Assembly: GCF_013393385.1 (NCBI RefSeq)
Contig: NZ_AP023239.1
Coordinates: 62,001 to 126,000 of the forward strand
Direction of reading: 5' to 3'
DNA: 64,000 nucleotides
Origin: Paenibacillus sp. URB8-2
GTDB taxonomy: Bacteria; Bacillota; Bacilli; Paenibacillales; Paenibacillaceae
Part shown: piece after piece, positions 36,305-44,652 of the stretch
How the letters are laid out: every line of letters begins with the position of its first letter
How positions within the stretch are numbered: the stretch's first letter is position 1
The notes under the pieces: generated by a model
What the model was told of the DNA's origin: nothing
Databases searched by the model: none
The model's input: only the letters and a program-made list of their open reading frames with translations
Translations under genes and position numbers: made by a program

Positions 36305-37091
36305 GGGAGGCACCTTCCTTCTCGTTCAGCTTGGCGCGTTCCGCAGGGGTCAGAAACACGGAAAGCTTCTGGTTGATCGCAATGGTGGATACGCCTGACT
36401 GGATCGATAGGAGACCCTCCAGCATCATCATTCGGATCTGGATTTCCTGTTTGGAGAGACGCTTCAGCTTGTTGGACATCGGGTGCCAAAGCACGTAACC
36501 GGTAAAAATACCGAGCAGCGTAGCGATAAAGGCCGCGCCGATGGCGTGTGCGAGCTTCTCCATCGCGCTCATGTCCGCAAGGGCGGCGATCAGACCGATA
36601 ACGGCTCCAAGCACCCCGAGGGTAGGCGCGTACATGCCGGCCTGGGAGAAGATTAGCGCGCCTGTTTTATGGCGCTCTTCGGTTGCGTGGATATCTTCAA
36701 GCAGCACATCCCGGACAAACTCCTGGTCGTTGCCATCGATAATCATCCGCATGCCGCTTCGCAGGAAATCATCCTGAATCTCTTCGACCTTTGACTCAAG
36801 CGCCAGCAGGCCTTCGCGCCGCGTAATGGAGGCCCACTCCATGAACATGGTGATGACCTCTCCTTTATCGATCAGCTTCTTCCCGCCGAGAAACAGAATT
36901 TTGAACAATTTCGGCACTTTTTTGATTTCCGACATCGGGAAGGCCATGAACAGCGATGCTGCGGTACCTACAAGAATGATGGTAAAGGCGGCGGGGTTGT
37001 TTAACGATGCCAGCGGGGCTTGTTTGAGGTACATACCATAAACCACCGCTATTATACCGAGCACTAGACCAATAATTGAAGAAATCTGCAT
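36288..37091 (-). CDS. motA: Flagellar motor stator protein MotA
   Basis: Proton channel half of the flagellar stator. 267 residues. Four membrane segments (two N-terminal, two around residues 150-210), a cytoplasmic loop with charged residues (ERHKTGALIFSQAGMYAPTLGVLGAVIG), and the conserved pair of prolines around the third segment. ATG at the complement of 37089-37091, with GAGGTG upstream. First gene of motAB; I could not confirm a sigma-D promoter upstream. Confidence 0.95.
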   Translation of the reverse strand: MQISSIIGLVLGIIAVVYGMYLKQAPLASLNNPAAFTIILVGTAASLFMAFPMSEIKKVPKLFKILFLGGKKLIDKGEVITMFMEWASITRREGLLALESKVEEIQDDFLRSGMRMIIDGNDQEFVRDVLLEDIHATEERHKTGALIFSQAGMYAPTLGVLGAVIGLIAALADMSAMEKLAHAIGAAFIATLLGIFTGYVLWHPMSNKLKRLSKQEIQIRMMMLEGLLSIQSGVSTIAINQKLSVFLTPAERAKLNEKEGASREQKD

Positions 37092-37289
37092 TTGTACACC
37101 TCGTCCATGAGTATTAAAAGTGATCTCGCGAATGCCGCGTCTATCATCCTTGAGTGGGCGGCGGGCTTACTGACGGAGAACAACTATGTCTATTCTTATT
37201 TATCGACAGCCGGCCCTTTTTTGTGAAGGCATTTAGGCTATAATGGATGAGGAAAGGGTATTCATAAGTTATGAAGCGGAGTGATAGCG

Positions 37290-37583
37290 GTGGGTGTAAA
37301 GCATGGAAGAGATTATGGAGATATTTTACGAGATCTGACCAAAGCGGTTGAGCTTATACCGGACAGTTACCTTTTTTTCGAGATGGAACCGGGTGAATGG
37401 GAGGAGCTGCCCCGTGAGTCCAAGCTGGAAGTATGGGAAGCGCTGGCGGAAGATTTATTCTTTGCCCTCGGGAATGAGCCGGTCATTCATGTCGGCAGCG
37501 GCGTCGTGATCTACGACAAGGATGCGCACCGCATCAACATTTTGGTCGGTGAAGAAGATTTGGAATCGGTAACGTTGATCTAA
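37290..37583 (+). CDS. Conserved hypothetical protein, about 97 residues
   Basis: Small acidic soluble protein with no signal peptide or membrane segment. Not recognised. The segment HRINILVGEEDLESVTLI ends the protein, and DLFFALGNEPVIHVGSGVVIYD looks like a beta-alpha-beta unit. GTG 37290 is chosen because GGAG lies 8 bases upstream; GTG 37281 is possible. Divergent from motA. Confidence 0.6.
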   Translation: MGVKHGRDYGDILRDLTKAVELIPDSYLFFEMEPGEWEELPRESKLEVWEALAEDLFFALGNEPVIHVGSGVVIYDKDAHRINILVGEEDLESVTLI

Positions 37584-37712
37584 GCAGGCAGAAGCAGAAA
37601 AAGCGGCCGCATTTGCCGCAGTCTGTCCTCCATGTTAAAATTGATAGTGTCTGAGGTATATTTGCCGGGATTCAAGAATACATTAAACCGAAAATAAGCG
37701 TTTTTCCTGGCG

Positions 37713-37750
37713 CATCCCTTGGACGAAAGAACCTGAGGGATGTTTTGTTT
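37713..37750 (+). terminator. Terminator before phhB
   Basis: CATCCCT / AGGGATG stem followed by TTTTGTTT. It would end transcription of the small gene at 37290. Confidence 0.65.
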
Positions 37751-37804
37751 AACGGGAAGGCTAAAGGAACTTAAACGGCTGCTTTTCAAGGGAGGAAACA
37801 TAAA

Positions 37805-38092
37805 GTGTTATTAACCGAGGGAGAACTGCATGAGCAGGTGGGCAAGCTGGAAGGCTGGAAGCTGGACAGCGGGGCCATGGTGCGCAAATACCAGTTCAAC
37901 GATTTTATGAAGGGTATTGCGTTCGTGGATGAGGTGGCCGCCATCTCGGAGGCGTTCGACCATCATCCGCATATCACGATCGATTATAAAACGGTAATTC
38001 TGCGGCTTACAACAAGCGAGGAAGGCGGCATTACCGCGCTCGACGTGCGTGAAGCCCATGAGTTTAATGAGGCGTTTGAGAAGACCCGTTAA
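37805..38092 (+). CDS. phhB: 4a-hydroxytetrahydrobiopterin (pterin carbinolamine) dehydratase
   Basis: Dehydrates 4a-hydroxy-tetrahydropterin; 95 residues, normal length. The family signature is the His-rich DHHPHITIDYKTVILRLTT region with the catalytic His residues, plus the N-terminal GWKLDSGAMVRKYQF. GTG start at 37805 with GGGAGGAAAC upstream. No phenylalanine hydroxylase is nearby, so the physiological pterin partner is unclear; in many bacteria it serves molybdopterin or folate chemistry. Confidence 0.9.
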   Translation: MLLTEGELHEQVGKLEGWKLDSGAMVRKYQFNDFMKGIAFVDEVAAISEAFDHHPHITIDYKTVILRLTTSEEGGITALDVREAHEFNEAFEKTR

Positions 38093-38151
38093 ATGAAGGC
38101 CCGTTAATTACGAGGAAACCCGATAGACGACAGGAGAAGAGTTTTATTAAA

Positions 38152-38200
38152 AATACGCCCCTGTGCCAGGAAGCATTATGCTCCTGCGCAGAGGCGTATT
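38152..38200 (-). terminator. Terminator of the cytochrome c gene
   Basis: Long stem based on AATACGCC / GGCGTATT with further inner pairing (CTGTGC.. / ..GCGCAG, CAGGA/TCCTG). On the minus strand it is followed by a T-rich tract. It may also stop phhB transcription. Confidence 0.85.
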
Positions 38201-38213
38201 GTTGTCTTGGCAC

Positions 38214-38570
38214 TCATTTTTTCTCGGACAGCCACATGGCGATGTTGGCAATCTCCTCCGGAGCCAGCTTATCATTGAAGGAAGGCATTTGTCCCCGTCC
38301 TTTGGTAACGATGCTGTAAATCTGCTCGGCCGTATGCTCGCTGCCTTCCTTTTGCAGATTGGGTCCGACTCCGCCCTGAAGCTGATCGCCGTGGCAGGTG
38401 ATGCAATTGGCTTTAACTGTCGCTTCCGCTTTGGCGGGATCAGCCTTAACGGTCGGCATGGTCGGATTGTTCTGCTCGGCGACCTGCTCTTTTCCGGGCA
38501 GTGTGAACATCAGTATAACCGCAAAGGCGCAGGCAGCGAAAAATAATCCGCTCATGATCCACTTTTGCAT
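38214..38570 (-). CDS. Membrane-anchored c-type cytochrome
   Basis: About 118 residues. N-terminal uncleaved membrane anchor (SGLFFAACAFAVILMF), a short linker and one haem-binding motif Cys-Ile-Thr-Cys-His in VKANCITCHGDQLQGG. The axial Met is probably in GQMPSFND. Resembles CccA-type cytochrome c550 of Bacillus, an electron carrier on the outer face of the membrane. I use the ATG at 38570 (GGAGG about 10 bases upstream) rather than the TTG at 38576. Confidence 0.92.
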   Translation of the reverse strand: MQKWIMSGLFFAACAFAVILMFTLPGKEQVAEQNNPTMPTVKADPAKAEATVKANCITCHGDQLQGGVGPNLQKEGSEHTAEQIYSIVTKGRGQMPSFNDKLAPEEIANIAMWLSEKK

Positions 38571-38673
38571 CCCCAATCGTCCTCCCCTATGTAAGCTGCT
38601 TCTCTAATTATAACGGATGGTGAAGCGTTATCATAGGGTTTGTGACAAAAAAATGAACGGTGGTCCGTCCGAT

Positions 38674-39174
38674 TCAGCTTTTATGGAGGGATTTATCATA
38701 GACCATGCAGTAAAAGGGCTTATCTCCATTTGGCGTCCGGCGTTCGTAGGTATCGGTGATCGTAAAGCCGCATTTGCGGTAGGCCCGGATGGCTCTTTGA
38801 TTCCAGGTAAGAACTTCAAGATCGACCTCTCGACTGGGATATCGTTTCAGCGCCTCTTTTACAACCGCTCCCACAAACAAATGGCCGAGGCCATGCCCGC
38901 ACAATTCGGGACGCATACCGATCCCCAGACGCACCGTGCCTTCCATCGGAAAAAGCTGGGCGAAGCCGCAAAGTTTGTCCTCTTCGTTCAATACCGAAAC
39001 ATACTGCTCCCTCCGAATCCGCGGATCTCCGAATTCAATGCCGAGCGCCTCCATTTGATCCCAAGACAGCCAGCCGTAAATATTATAGGGCGCCTTGTAT
39101 TCCCAACCGCAGATATCCCTGGCATGCGCAGATGTCATGGGCCCGACATGAAAGATGATATTAGAGCTAATCAT
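38674..39174 (-). CDS. GNAT-family N-acetyltransferase
   Basis: 166 residues. The acetyl-CoA loop is in RLGIGMRPELCGHGLGHLFV (about residues 82-100), followed by VLTWNQRAIRAYRKCGF, the usual motif B. Substrate cannot be told. ATG at the complement of 39172-39174, GGAGAGGAGG upstream. Transcribed alone toward the cytochrome gene. Confidence 0.85.
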   Translation of the reverse strand: MISSNIIFHVGPMTSAHARDICGWEYKAPYNIYGWLSWDQMEALGIEFGDPRIRREQYVSVLNEEDKLCGFAQLFPMEGTVRLGIGMRPELCGHGLGHLFVGAVVKEALKRYPSREVDLEVLTWNQRAIRAYRKCGFTITDTYERRTPNGDKPFYCMVYDKSLHKS

Positions 39175-39362
39175 ACGTTCAGCGACCTCCTCTCCCCGCA
39201 GGGGAAAACCTTTTATATTAAATTATATACAAAAAAAGGTGATTTCGACGCAAAAACTTTGCAGTTAGGAGAGAACCTGGCGAGCGAATAAATTTTAGGA
39301 GTTTGGCCGAAAGCGCTCAGCCATGTTTGACGAATGCCGGAGGGGGTAAAATAAGAATAACA

Positions 39363-39464
39363 CAAGAAAGAAACGGTTCCGCCATCCTTTTGGAGACGAT
39401 GCCCGTTCTAGTTGAAATATTAGACTAAACGATAAGCGCGTAGCTTATAAGTTCTTATATTAAA
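39363..39464 (+). repeat. Degenerate copy of the double-hairpin repeat (locus 1)
   Basis: Aligns with the 99-bp unit at 44.3 kb: AAGAAAGAAACGG start, hairpin I (AACGG/CCGTT with inner CATC/GATG), then GAAATATTAG, inner hairpin ATAAGC-GCGT-A-GCTTAT and a closing TTCTTATATT. Many substitutions, but the outer pairing of hairpin I and the inner hairpin are kept. Same orientation as the 44.3-kb array. Confidence 0.75.
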
Positions 39465-39487
39465 ATAAAAACCCCTCGCCGGGGTTA
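39465..39487 (-). terminator. Terminator of the first NlpC/P60 gene
   Basis: On minus: AACCCC-GGCGA-GGGGTT followed by TTTATTTT, directly next to the repeat. Confidence 0.8.
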
Positions 39488-39516
39488 AATCCGGGAAGGG
39501 GTCCTATAGGGCAGTA

Positions 39517-40008
39517 TTACTGCACATCATCATTGTCTTCAGAATCAACGGCTACGGATTGATAAGCGCTGGAGCCCATCACCCGTTTGGCGCCGACAAA
39601 CCGGCTGACATAATAACTGTCGCTCAGGGAAGTGACGGTAACGCCTTTCGAAGAGGAAGCATGGGCGAACTTTCCGGAGCCGATATAGATGCCGACATGG
39701 GAAATGCCTTTTCCGGAAGTGTTAAAGAATACAAGATCGCCGGCTCTCAGATCGCTGCGGGACACGGCATCTCCCATTTTGAACTGGGAACCCGACTGAT
39801 GCGGCAGATCGATGCCCATCTTATCGAACACGTACATGGTGAATCCGGAACAATCGAATCCGCTTGTGCTCGTGCCGCCGGATACGTATTTGGTTCCGAT
39901 AGCGCCGTCAATCACTTTATCCATTTTCGAATCGGCAAATGCGCTGCCTGCTCCGAGTGTGAGAACGATGGAAAAGCTGAGGAATGCTGCCGCCAACTTC
40001 TTCTTCAA
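39517..40008 (-). CDS. NlpC/P60 endopeptidase (c-di-AMP riboswitch controlled), copy 1
   Basis: Secreted peptidoglycan hydrolase cutting D-Glu/meso-DAP bonds. 163 residues. Signal peptide (cleavage after AFA, residue 25), then a bare NlpC/P60 domain with nucleophile Cys53 in FDCSGFT, His104 in SHVGIY and third residue His116. No LysM or SH3 domain. C-terminal acidic tail. TTG start at 40008, AAGGAG about 9 bases upstream. Paralogue of the next gene; both lie behind the same class of riboswitch. Confidence 0.93.
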   Translation of the reverse strand: MKKKLAAAFLSFSIVLTLGAGSAFADSKMDKVIDGAIGTKYVSGGTSTSGFDCSGFTMYVFDKMGIDLPHQSGSQFKMGDAVSRSDLRAGDLVFFNTSGKGISHVGIYIGSGKFAHASSSKGVTVTSLSDSYYVSRFVGAKRVMGSSAYQSVAVDSEDNDDVQ

Positions 40009-40019
40009 AAGATTTGACT

Positions 40020-40160
40020 CCTTCCAAATGCCTGCGAGGTTAGCTTAAGGATTCGGTAGAAGGTCCCCTATGACCCCTCTCTTGAACAGGAGGTCAATTC
40101 ACCCAAAGATGGTTCCCCCGCTTCCCTGATGGTCAGGGAACTCGGCACATACTGTATAGT
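40020..40160 (-). ncRNA. c-di-AMP riboswitch (ydaO-yuaA) upstream of NlpC/P60 copy 1
   Basis: Reading on minus: GCGGGGGAACCA, then GGGTGAATT, then GTCATAGGGGACC, CCGAATCC, and AAGCTAACCTCGCAGGCAT. These are the conserved blocks of the ydaO-yuaA family in the right order. It ends about 12 bases before the start codon. Binding of c-di-AMP usually turns such genes off. A minus-strand TATAAT (complement of 40167-40172) fits a transcript start near 40160. Confidence 0.93.
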
Positions 40161-40458
40161 GTCCGGATTATAGTGGGTAGATCATGACAAAATTATCGTC
40201 AAAATGTTAATAATCATTACAAAAATGTTACTATAAACTCATTGCGCTTATTGTAACAAACCTTTTGTTGGTTGGCAATCACTTTTAACATAGTAAAATT
40301 CGATTTTGTAGCGCTTACATTTGTGAATTCACTTAGAAACACTGGATAAAAATCGTGTTTTTATGCTAAAAATTTTTTTTGGCGTTGTTTTTTGCAAAAG
40401 CTGGTTCAAGCCGCCGAAATAGGTGTATAGCTAAACTATATACAGAAAAAAGGAAAAA

Positions 40459-40491
40459 CCCGGAAATGATTAGCGAGATCATGTTCCGGGC
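40459..40491 (-). terminator. Terminator of NlpC/P60 copy 2
   Basis: On minus CCCGGAAC-ATGATC... / ...TTCCGGG followed by TTTTTCC. The remaining gap 40173-40458 is AT-rich with no gene. Confidence 0.82.
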
Positions 40492-40501
40492 AAGAGATTA
40501 A

Positions 40502-40984
40502 TCAATCGTAAGCCACGGCTTGGTATGCGTTTGTGCTCATGACACGTTTGGCGCCGACATAACGGTTGGCCCAATAGGACTGGCTAAGCGAGCTGATGGT
40601 CACGCCGCGTGAAGAAGAGGATTGCGCGAATTTGCCGTTGCCGACATAAATGCCGACATGGGAAACGCCGTTTCCGAGCGTATTGAAGAATACTAGATCT
40701 CCTGAGCGCAGTTTGCTGCGCGATATGGAAGTTCCTACTTTGAATTGCGCTTTGGATGTACGAGGAAGGGTAAGTCCTACTTTTTTGAAAACGTATTTGG
40801 TAAATCCGGAACAATCGAACCCGGCTGTGCTCATTCCACCGGTTTTATATGAGGTTCCCAAAGTTTTTGCAATAACAGTGTCCATTTTCGAATCTGCGAA
40901 AGCGCTTCCTGACCCCAGAGTGAAAACCATCACAAGGCCTATCGCAGCGGCTGCGAGTTTTTTCTTGATATGTTGACCTTTCAA
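40502..40984 (-). CDS. NlpC/P60 endopeptidase (c-di-AMP riboswitch controlled), copy 2
   Basis: 160 residues, close paralogue of copy 1 (shared GSAFADSKMD, DCSGFT, SHVGIY, VGAKRVM). Signal peptide to about residue 30, then only the catalytic domain: Cys58, His109 and a third residue that is Gln121 here instead of His116. TTG start at 40984 with GGAAGGGG about 10 bases upstream. Each copy has its own riboswitch and terminator, so they are separately transcribed; tandem duplication with the regulatory RNA is the simplest origin. Confidence 0.93.
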   Translation of the reverse strand: MKGQHIKKKLAAAAIGLVMVFTLGSGSAFADSKMDTVIAKTLGTSYKTGGMSTAGFDCSGFTKYVFKKVGLTLPRTSKAQFKVGTSISRSKLRSGDLVFFNTLGNGVSHVGIYVGNGKFAQSSSSRGVTISSLSQSYWANRYVGAKRVMSTNAYQAVAYD

Positions 40985-40994
40985 AGCTTGTGTT

Positions 40995-41125
40995 CCCCTT
41001 CCAATGCCTGCGTGGTTAGCTTAAGGATTCGGTTTGAAGGTTCCCTATGACCTCTTTGTTACAAGATCAATTCACCCAAAAAATGGTTCCCCCGCTCCCC
41101 GGTGCCCGGGAATTTGGCTAGTTAT
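40995..41125 (-). ncRNA. c-di-AMP riboswitch (ydaO-yuaA) upstream of NlpC/P60 copy 2
   Basis: Same blocks as the first: GCGGGGGAACCA, GGGTGAATT, GTCATAGGGAACC, CCGAATCC, AAGCTAACCACGCAGGCAT. Loops differ from copy 1 (for example the stem loops around TTGATCTTGTAAC), while the core is almost identical. Confidence 0.93.
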
Positions 41126-41288
41126 GCACCAGAACAATCGACTTGATTCATCATCATACGACAAGATAACAAAATAGTTTTAAAAGATTACAAACTTGTC
41201 ACCTCAACACAAGCCTCATTGTATCAGACGATTTGGGGTTTGGCAAATTTAATTTAGCGGACGAAATATTTGCCAATATAAAAATAAA

Positions 41289-41329
41289 AAAGAGTTCAGA
41301 TTCCTGTCACGGAATTTGAACTCTTTTCG
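41289..41329 (-). terminator. Terminator of the 41.4-kb membrane protein gene
   Basis: AAAAGAGTTCA-GATTCC / GGAATT-TGAACTCTTTT stem with T-rich sequence on minus. The gap 41126-41288 upstream shows nothing else beyond AT-rich DNA that should hold the promoter of NlpC copy 2. Confidence 0.85.
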
Positions 41330-41361
41330 CCTGTTATGCATAAATGATAGGGTGTTTCTAA

Positions 41362-42192
41362 TTATGAATCCTTCGTTTTGCTGCGCCATAGATGATATTG
41401 CGCCGACAATCCCCACATATCGAATAAAGTGGAAGGGAGAGGCGCAAGCTGCCTAATGAAGAGCGCGGGCAGTCCGGGACTGAGAAACCCCGTCACCGCA
41501 GATACAAGAAAGATCAAGAGCCCCCCTAACCCGAACAGAATCCGCAGCGCCGCGGAGGGCAAGAAGCAGCGCATTGCGGTCAGTAGCGAAGCAAGTATTC
41601 CGGTGCCGCCTGTGTAACCGAACTGCATATATAGCAGGATCAAGCGAATGATAAACACGTAAAGCAGCCATGCGAGAATATACGGAAGAATCTGCAGCAG
41701 CAGCCCCGGCTCCCAGTAGGATGACAGAATGAGTCTGTATCCCTTCGGCAGAAGCCAGTATAGGGGAAGAAGGGTCAGAACCCATTCGGCGGCGCTGAAG
41801 AGCAGAACGGGCAGCCCGTACTTTTTCATGCCGGGAAAAAAGAACAGCCCGCGTTCACCCCGGCTCTCCTGATGCAACTCATGCAGCAGCCCGGCTCGGA
41901 TGAACGGCGTAGCCAGCAGGCGCACGCCCGCCAGAATAAGCAGTGTCCACAACCAACGCCGCACATCGGGTTCGGAAGACAGGCTGAGCTGGGCATCGAT
42001 ATAATACAGCAGCCTGCCTGCTGCACTGCCGCCGGCATTCTCGGAAGGGTAACGCAGCAGCGCGGGAACAACAGCCGACCTTACAAAGCGGTACAGAAAG
42101 TAGCCCCAGAGCAGCCGGTAGATAAAGAGCAGAATCAGTATATAGAGCTGTTCCTTGATGCTGCCCCAGCCGCGGATTATCCATTTTCTCAT
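41362..42192 (-). CDS. Multi-pass membrane protein of unknown function
   Basis: About 276 residues with five or six hydrophobic segments: near residues 14-32, 80-100, 120-145, 165-190 and 215-250. The loop between the first two holds a charged region. I do not recognise a family. ATG 42192 is chosen (GAGG 7 bases upstream); GTG 42201 abuts that site. It starts a few bases after the M1 peptidase stop, so it is probably cotranscribed and may assist that secreted enzyme, but this is inference. Confidence 0.75.
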   Translation of the reverse strand: MRKWIIRGWGSIKEQLYILILLFIYRLLWGYFLYRFVRSAVVPALLRYPSENAGGSAAGRLLYYIDAQLSLSSEPDVRRWLWTLLILAGVRLLATPFIRAGLLHELHQESRGERGLFFFPGMKKYGLPVLLFSAAEWVLTLLPLYWLLPKGYRLILSSYWEPGLLLQILPYILAWLLYVFIIRLILLYMQFGYTGGTGILASLLTAMRCFLPSAALRILFGLGGLLIFLVSAVTGFLSPGLPALFIRQLAPLPSTLFDMWGLSAQYHLWRSKTKDS

Positions 42193-42202
42193 TCGATTCA
42201 CC

Positions 42203-44197
42203 TCACCAGACGAAAATGCCGAGCACAGTTTCGATCGCGTTTGTCAGGCTTAGCGTCCAGCGGGAAACGAGGGCCGAGGGGAGAGCCGCTTTTCTGAAGT
42301 TGTTGATATGCTTGTTCTCCAGCAGGACTTCGTGACCCGGGTCCACCTCGGCCGAAACAAGAGGAGCCGCAGAGGAGAGCCGGAACGAAGTTTTCCCTCC
42401 CTGGCCATCCCAGACTTTATGCAGCGTGTGGCCGTCGGCGAAGGTGAACTTGACGCTCACGCCGGAATACAGGCTGCCCTTATTGGCGACGGTTGTCAGC
42501 GACTCGTAGACGCCGCTTTTACTTTTGCTTACAGTAATATCCTCAACGGAGAAATCGGGAGCGCCTCCGCCGTATACGTAACGGTCGAAGTAATCCTGCC
42601 ACGATTTTTTGGTCACCTTTTCCACAATTTTTTGAAAATCGGCGGTGCCCGGGTGACGGAAACGATATTTGCGGGCATAAGAGGACATAATGGAATCCAT
42701 TGTCTTGGCGCCGACCTGCCGTTCGATATCCTTGAGCACCAGCTTGCCCCGAATGTAGACGTTCTGGGTGTAGACATTCGCGCTGCCGTATTTCCAGGTA
42801 TCCAGAGTCAGCGGCTTGGGTTTCGTAACGAGACTGGCCTGTAGAGGAAGATTGGAGGCGAGCCCGTATTCCTGCTGCATCAGCCTGTCCTCGGCATAGG
42901 AGGTAAAGCTCTCGTCCAGCCAGGCTTCCTCGAACTCGTTGCTGGCCACCATTCCATAGAAGTACTGATGCCCGATTTCGTGAATCACCGTCCGTTCCAG
43001 CGAAGTATCGGCAGAGCCGCTCTCCGCGCCGAAGGCGGTGATTAAGGTGGGATACTCCATGCCTCCCGCTCCATTGCCCGCTTTGGGCGGAACGACGATG
43101 GACAGCGTGGTATACGGATAGGGGCCGTACCATTTACTGAAAGCGTTCAGCGCAGCCTCGGCGGCCTGGAAATAGCGCTCCTCCAGATTTTTATGCAGGG
43201 GGTCCAGATACAGCTTGATCCGAACGCCGGGCACTTCCGCCGAGGAGTAGGCTTTTTCCGCATACACAAAGTCCGGAGAAGCGGCCCAGGCGAAATCATG
43301 CACGTCATCGGCATAAAATTGATATATTTTTCGTCCCTCTGCAACTTTGGCGTTCCTAACGGGAAAACCGGTTGCAGCCACGGTATAATTCGCGGGAACG
43401 GAAATGGCCACGCTGTATATCCCGAAATCGCTGTAAAATTCGGAGGTGCCGTGGTACTGGTGCAAATTCCAGCCTTCTTCCCCCCTGCCCCGCGCCCCTG
43501 CGGGCTCGTAGACGCTCAGCTTCGGAAACCACTGCCCTGCCATGACAAAATCGCCGGATTCCCCCATGCGGGCAAATATTTTCGGCAGACGCACTTCAAA
43601 CCGCAGCTTGACCGTAACGCTTTCTCCGCCGTTCACCGGCTGCGGCAGATGGATCTTGATCAGGGTCTTGTCTTCCGGGTTGCCGTCGTCGGGCTGGACG
43701 TACTGCATCCGGTGCATCAGGGAGACGCCGTCGGTCGTTCGCACATCGGTCAGCGTTATCGATCCGAATCCGTCCTGGGGCATGCTGTCGCTGCGCAGCT
43801 TGCCGCCGGATTCTTTCATGAAGGTCGTGCTGTCTGATGCAAAGGCATTCGGGTACAGGTGGAAGTACAGATCGCTCACCGGGTTCTTGCCGGGATGGGT
43901 CCACGTTACCGTCTCGGCGGCGGTCAGGGTGCTTGTGCCCGGATCGAGCTGCACGCTGATGTGGTACTCCGCCACTCTCCGGCTGAGAGCCGGGGCGGAG
44001 TTGGCGGCCGGAGGAACGGGCATAGCGGGTTTGCCTGCCTGTTCCTGGCGGGGACTGGCCGGGGACTTGGCCGTTTCCGGAGCGGCGGTATAGTGGGAGA
44101 CCGGGGAAGATCCGGATAGCGCCCATATTCCTCCGCCCAGCAGACAGAGGGCGGTCAGGGCGGCGAAGAGATAAGTCGTACGGAATCGTCGCTTCAT
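42203..44197 (-). CDS. M1-family metallopeptidase, membrane-anchored
   Basis: 664 residues. N-terminal membrane segment (TTYLFAALTALCLLGG), a Pro/Ala-rich linker to about residue 75, the M1 beta-domain, and the thermolysin-like catalytic domain: exopeptidase-type GGMEYPT (379-385), zinc motif His406-Glu-Ile-Gly-His410 and Glu429 (HEXXH-18-E spacing exact). A second hydrophobic stretch at the C-terminus (WTLSLTNAIETVLGIFVW) may be an anchor. Probably an extracytoplasmic aminopeptidase. Followed by the membrane protein gene. Confidence 0.92.
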   Translation of the reverse strand: MKRRFRTTYLFAALTALCLLGGGIWALSGSSPVSHYTAAPETAKSPASPRQEQAGKPAMPVPPAANSAPALSRRVAEYHISVQLDPGTSTLTAAETVTWTHPGKNPVSDLYFHLYPNAFASDSTTFMKESGGKLRSDSMPQDGFGSITLTDVRTTDGVSLMHRMQYVQPDDGNPEDKTLIKIHLPQPVNGGESVTVKLRFEVRLPKIFARMGESGDFVMAGQWFPKLSVYEPAGARGRGEEGWNLHQYHGTSEFYSDFGIYSVAISVPANYTVAATGFPVRNAKVAEGRKIYQFYADDVHDFAWAASPDFVYAEKAYSSAEVPGVRIKLYLDPLHKNLEERYFQAAEAALNAFSKWYGPYPYTTLSIVVPPKAGNGAGGMEYPTLITAFGAESGSADTSLERTVIHEIGHQYFYGMVASNEFEEAWLDESFTSYAEDRLMQQEYGLASNLPLQASLVTKPKPLTLDTWKYGSANVYTQNVYIRGKLVLKDIERQVGAKTMDSIMSSYARKYRFRHPGTADFQKIVEKVTKKSWQDYFDRYVYGGGAPDFSVEDITVSKSKSGVYESLTTVANKGSLYSGVSVKFTFADGHTLHKVWDGQGGKTSFRLSSAAPLVSAEVDPGHEVLLENKHINNFRKAALPSALVSRWTLSLTNAIETVLGIFVW

Positions 44198-44278
44198 ACT
44201 GTAATTCCTCCCGTTGACAAGCTTCTACGGGATGTATATGTTGGCATTCGCCGTATTATTAGCTAAAATTAAATTATT

Positions 44279-44588
44279 CAAGAAGAAACGACTTCGCCGT
44301 CCTTTTAGAGACGGTACCGTTTCTCGTAGAAATATAAGACAAAATAATAAGCGCACAGCTTATACATTCTTATATTTCAAGAAGAAACGGCTTCGCCGTC
44401 CTTTTAGGGACGGTACCGTTTCTCGTAGAAATATAAGTCAAAATGATAAGCGCACAGCTTATACATTCTTATATTTCAAGAAGAAACGACTTCGCCGTCC
44501 TTTTAGGGACGGTACCGTTTCTCGTAGAAATATAAGACAAAATAATAAGCGCACAGCTTATACATTCTTATATTTCAAGAAGAAACGT
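44279..44588 (+). repeat. Tandem array, three 99-bp units plus a partial fourth (locus 2)
   Basis: Unit boundaries (the CAAGAAGAAACG start) fall at 44279, 44378, 44477 and 44576, an exact 99-bp period. Each unit has hairpin I (AAACGG..GCCGTCC-TTTTAG-GGACGGT.CCGTTT), then hairpin II (GAAATATAAG / CTTATATTTC) enclosing hairpin III (ATAAGC-GCAC-A-GCTTAT). Units differ at only a few positions (for example ACGAC versus ACGGC). It fills the gap between the M1 peptidase and ywhD; no gene is supported there. Confidence 0.95.
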
Positions 44589-44652
44589 CTGACAGCGTTC
44601 TTGAAGGACGCCTATAAACCATTAATTTATATACCAGGGAAGGGAGTGCGGC

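Noticed and set aside
37092..37289. Sigma-D promoter for motAB
   Set aside because: A GTCGATAA-like -10 exists on minus, but no TAAA at the required 15-bp spacing.
44279..44588. CRISPR array
   Set aside because: The whole 99-bp unit repeats with no unique spacers, and no cas gene is in the window.
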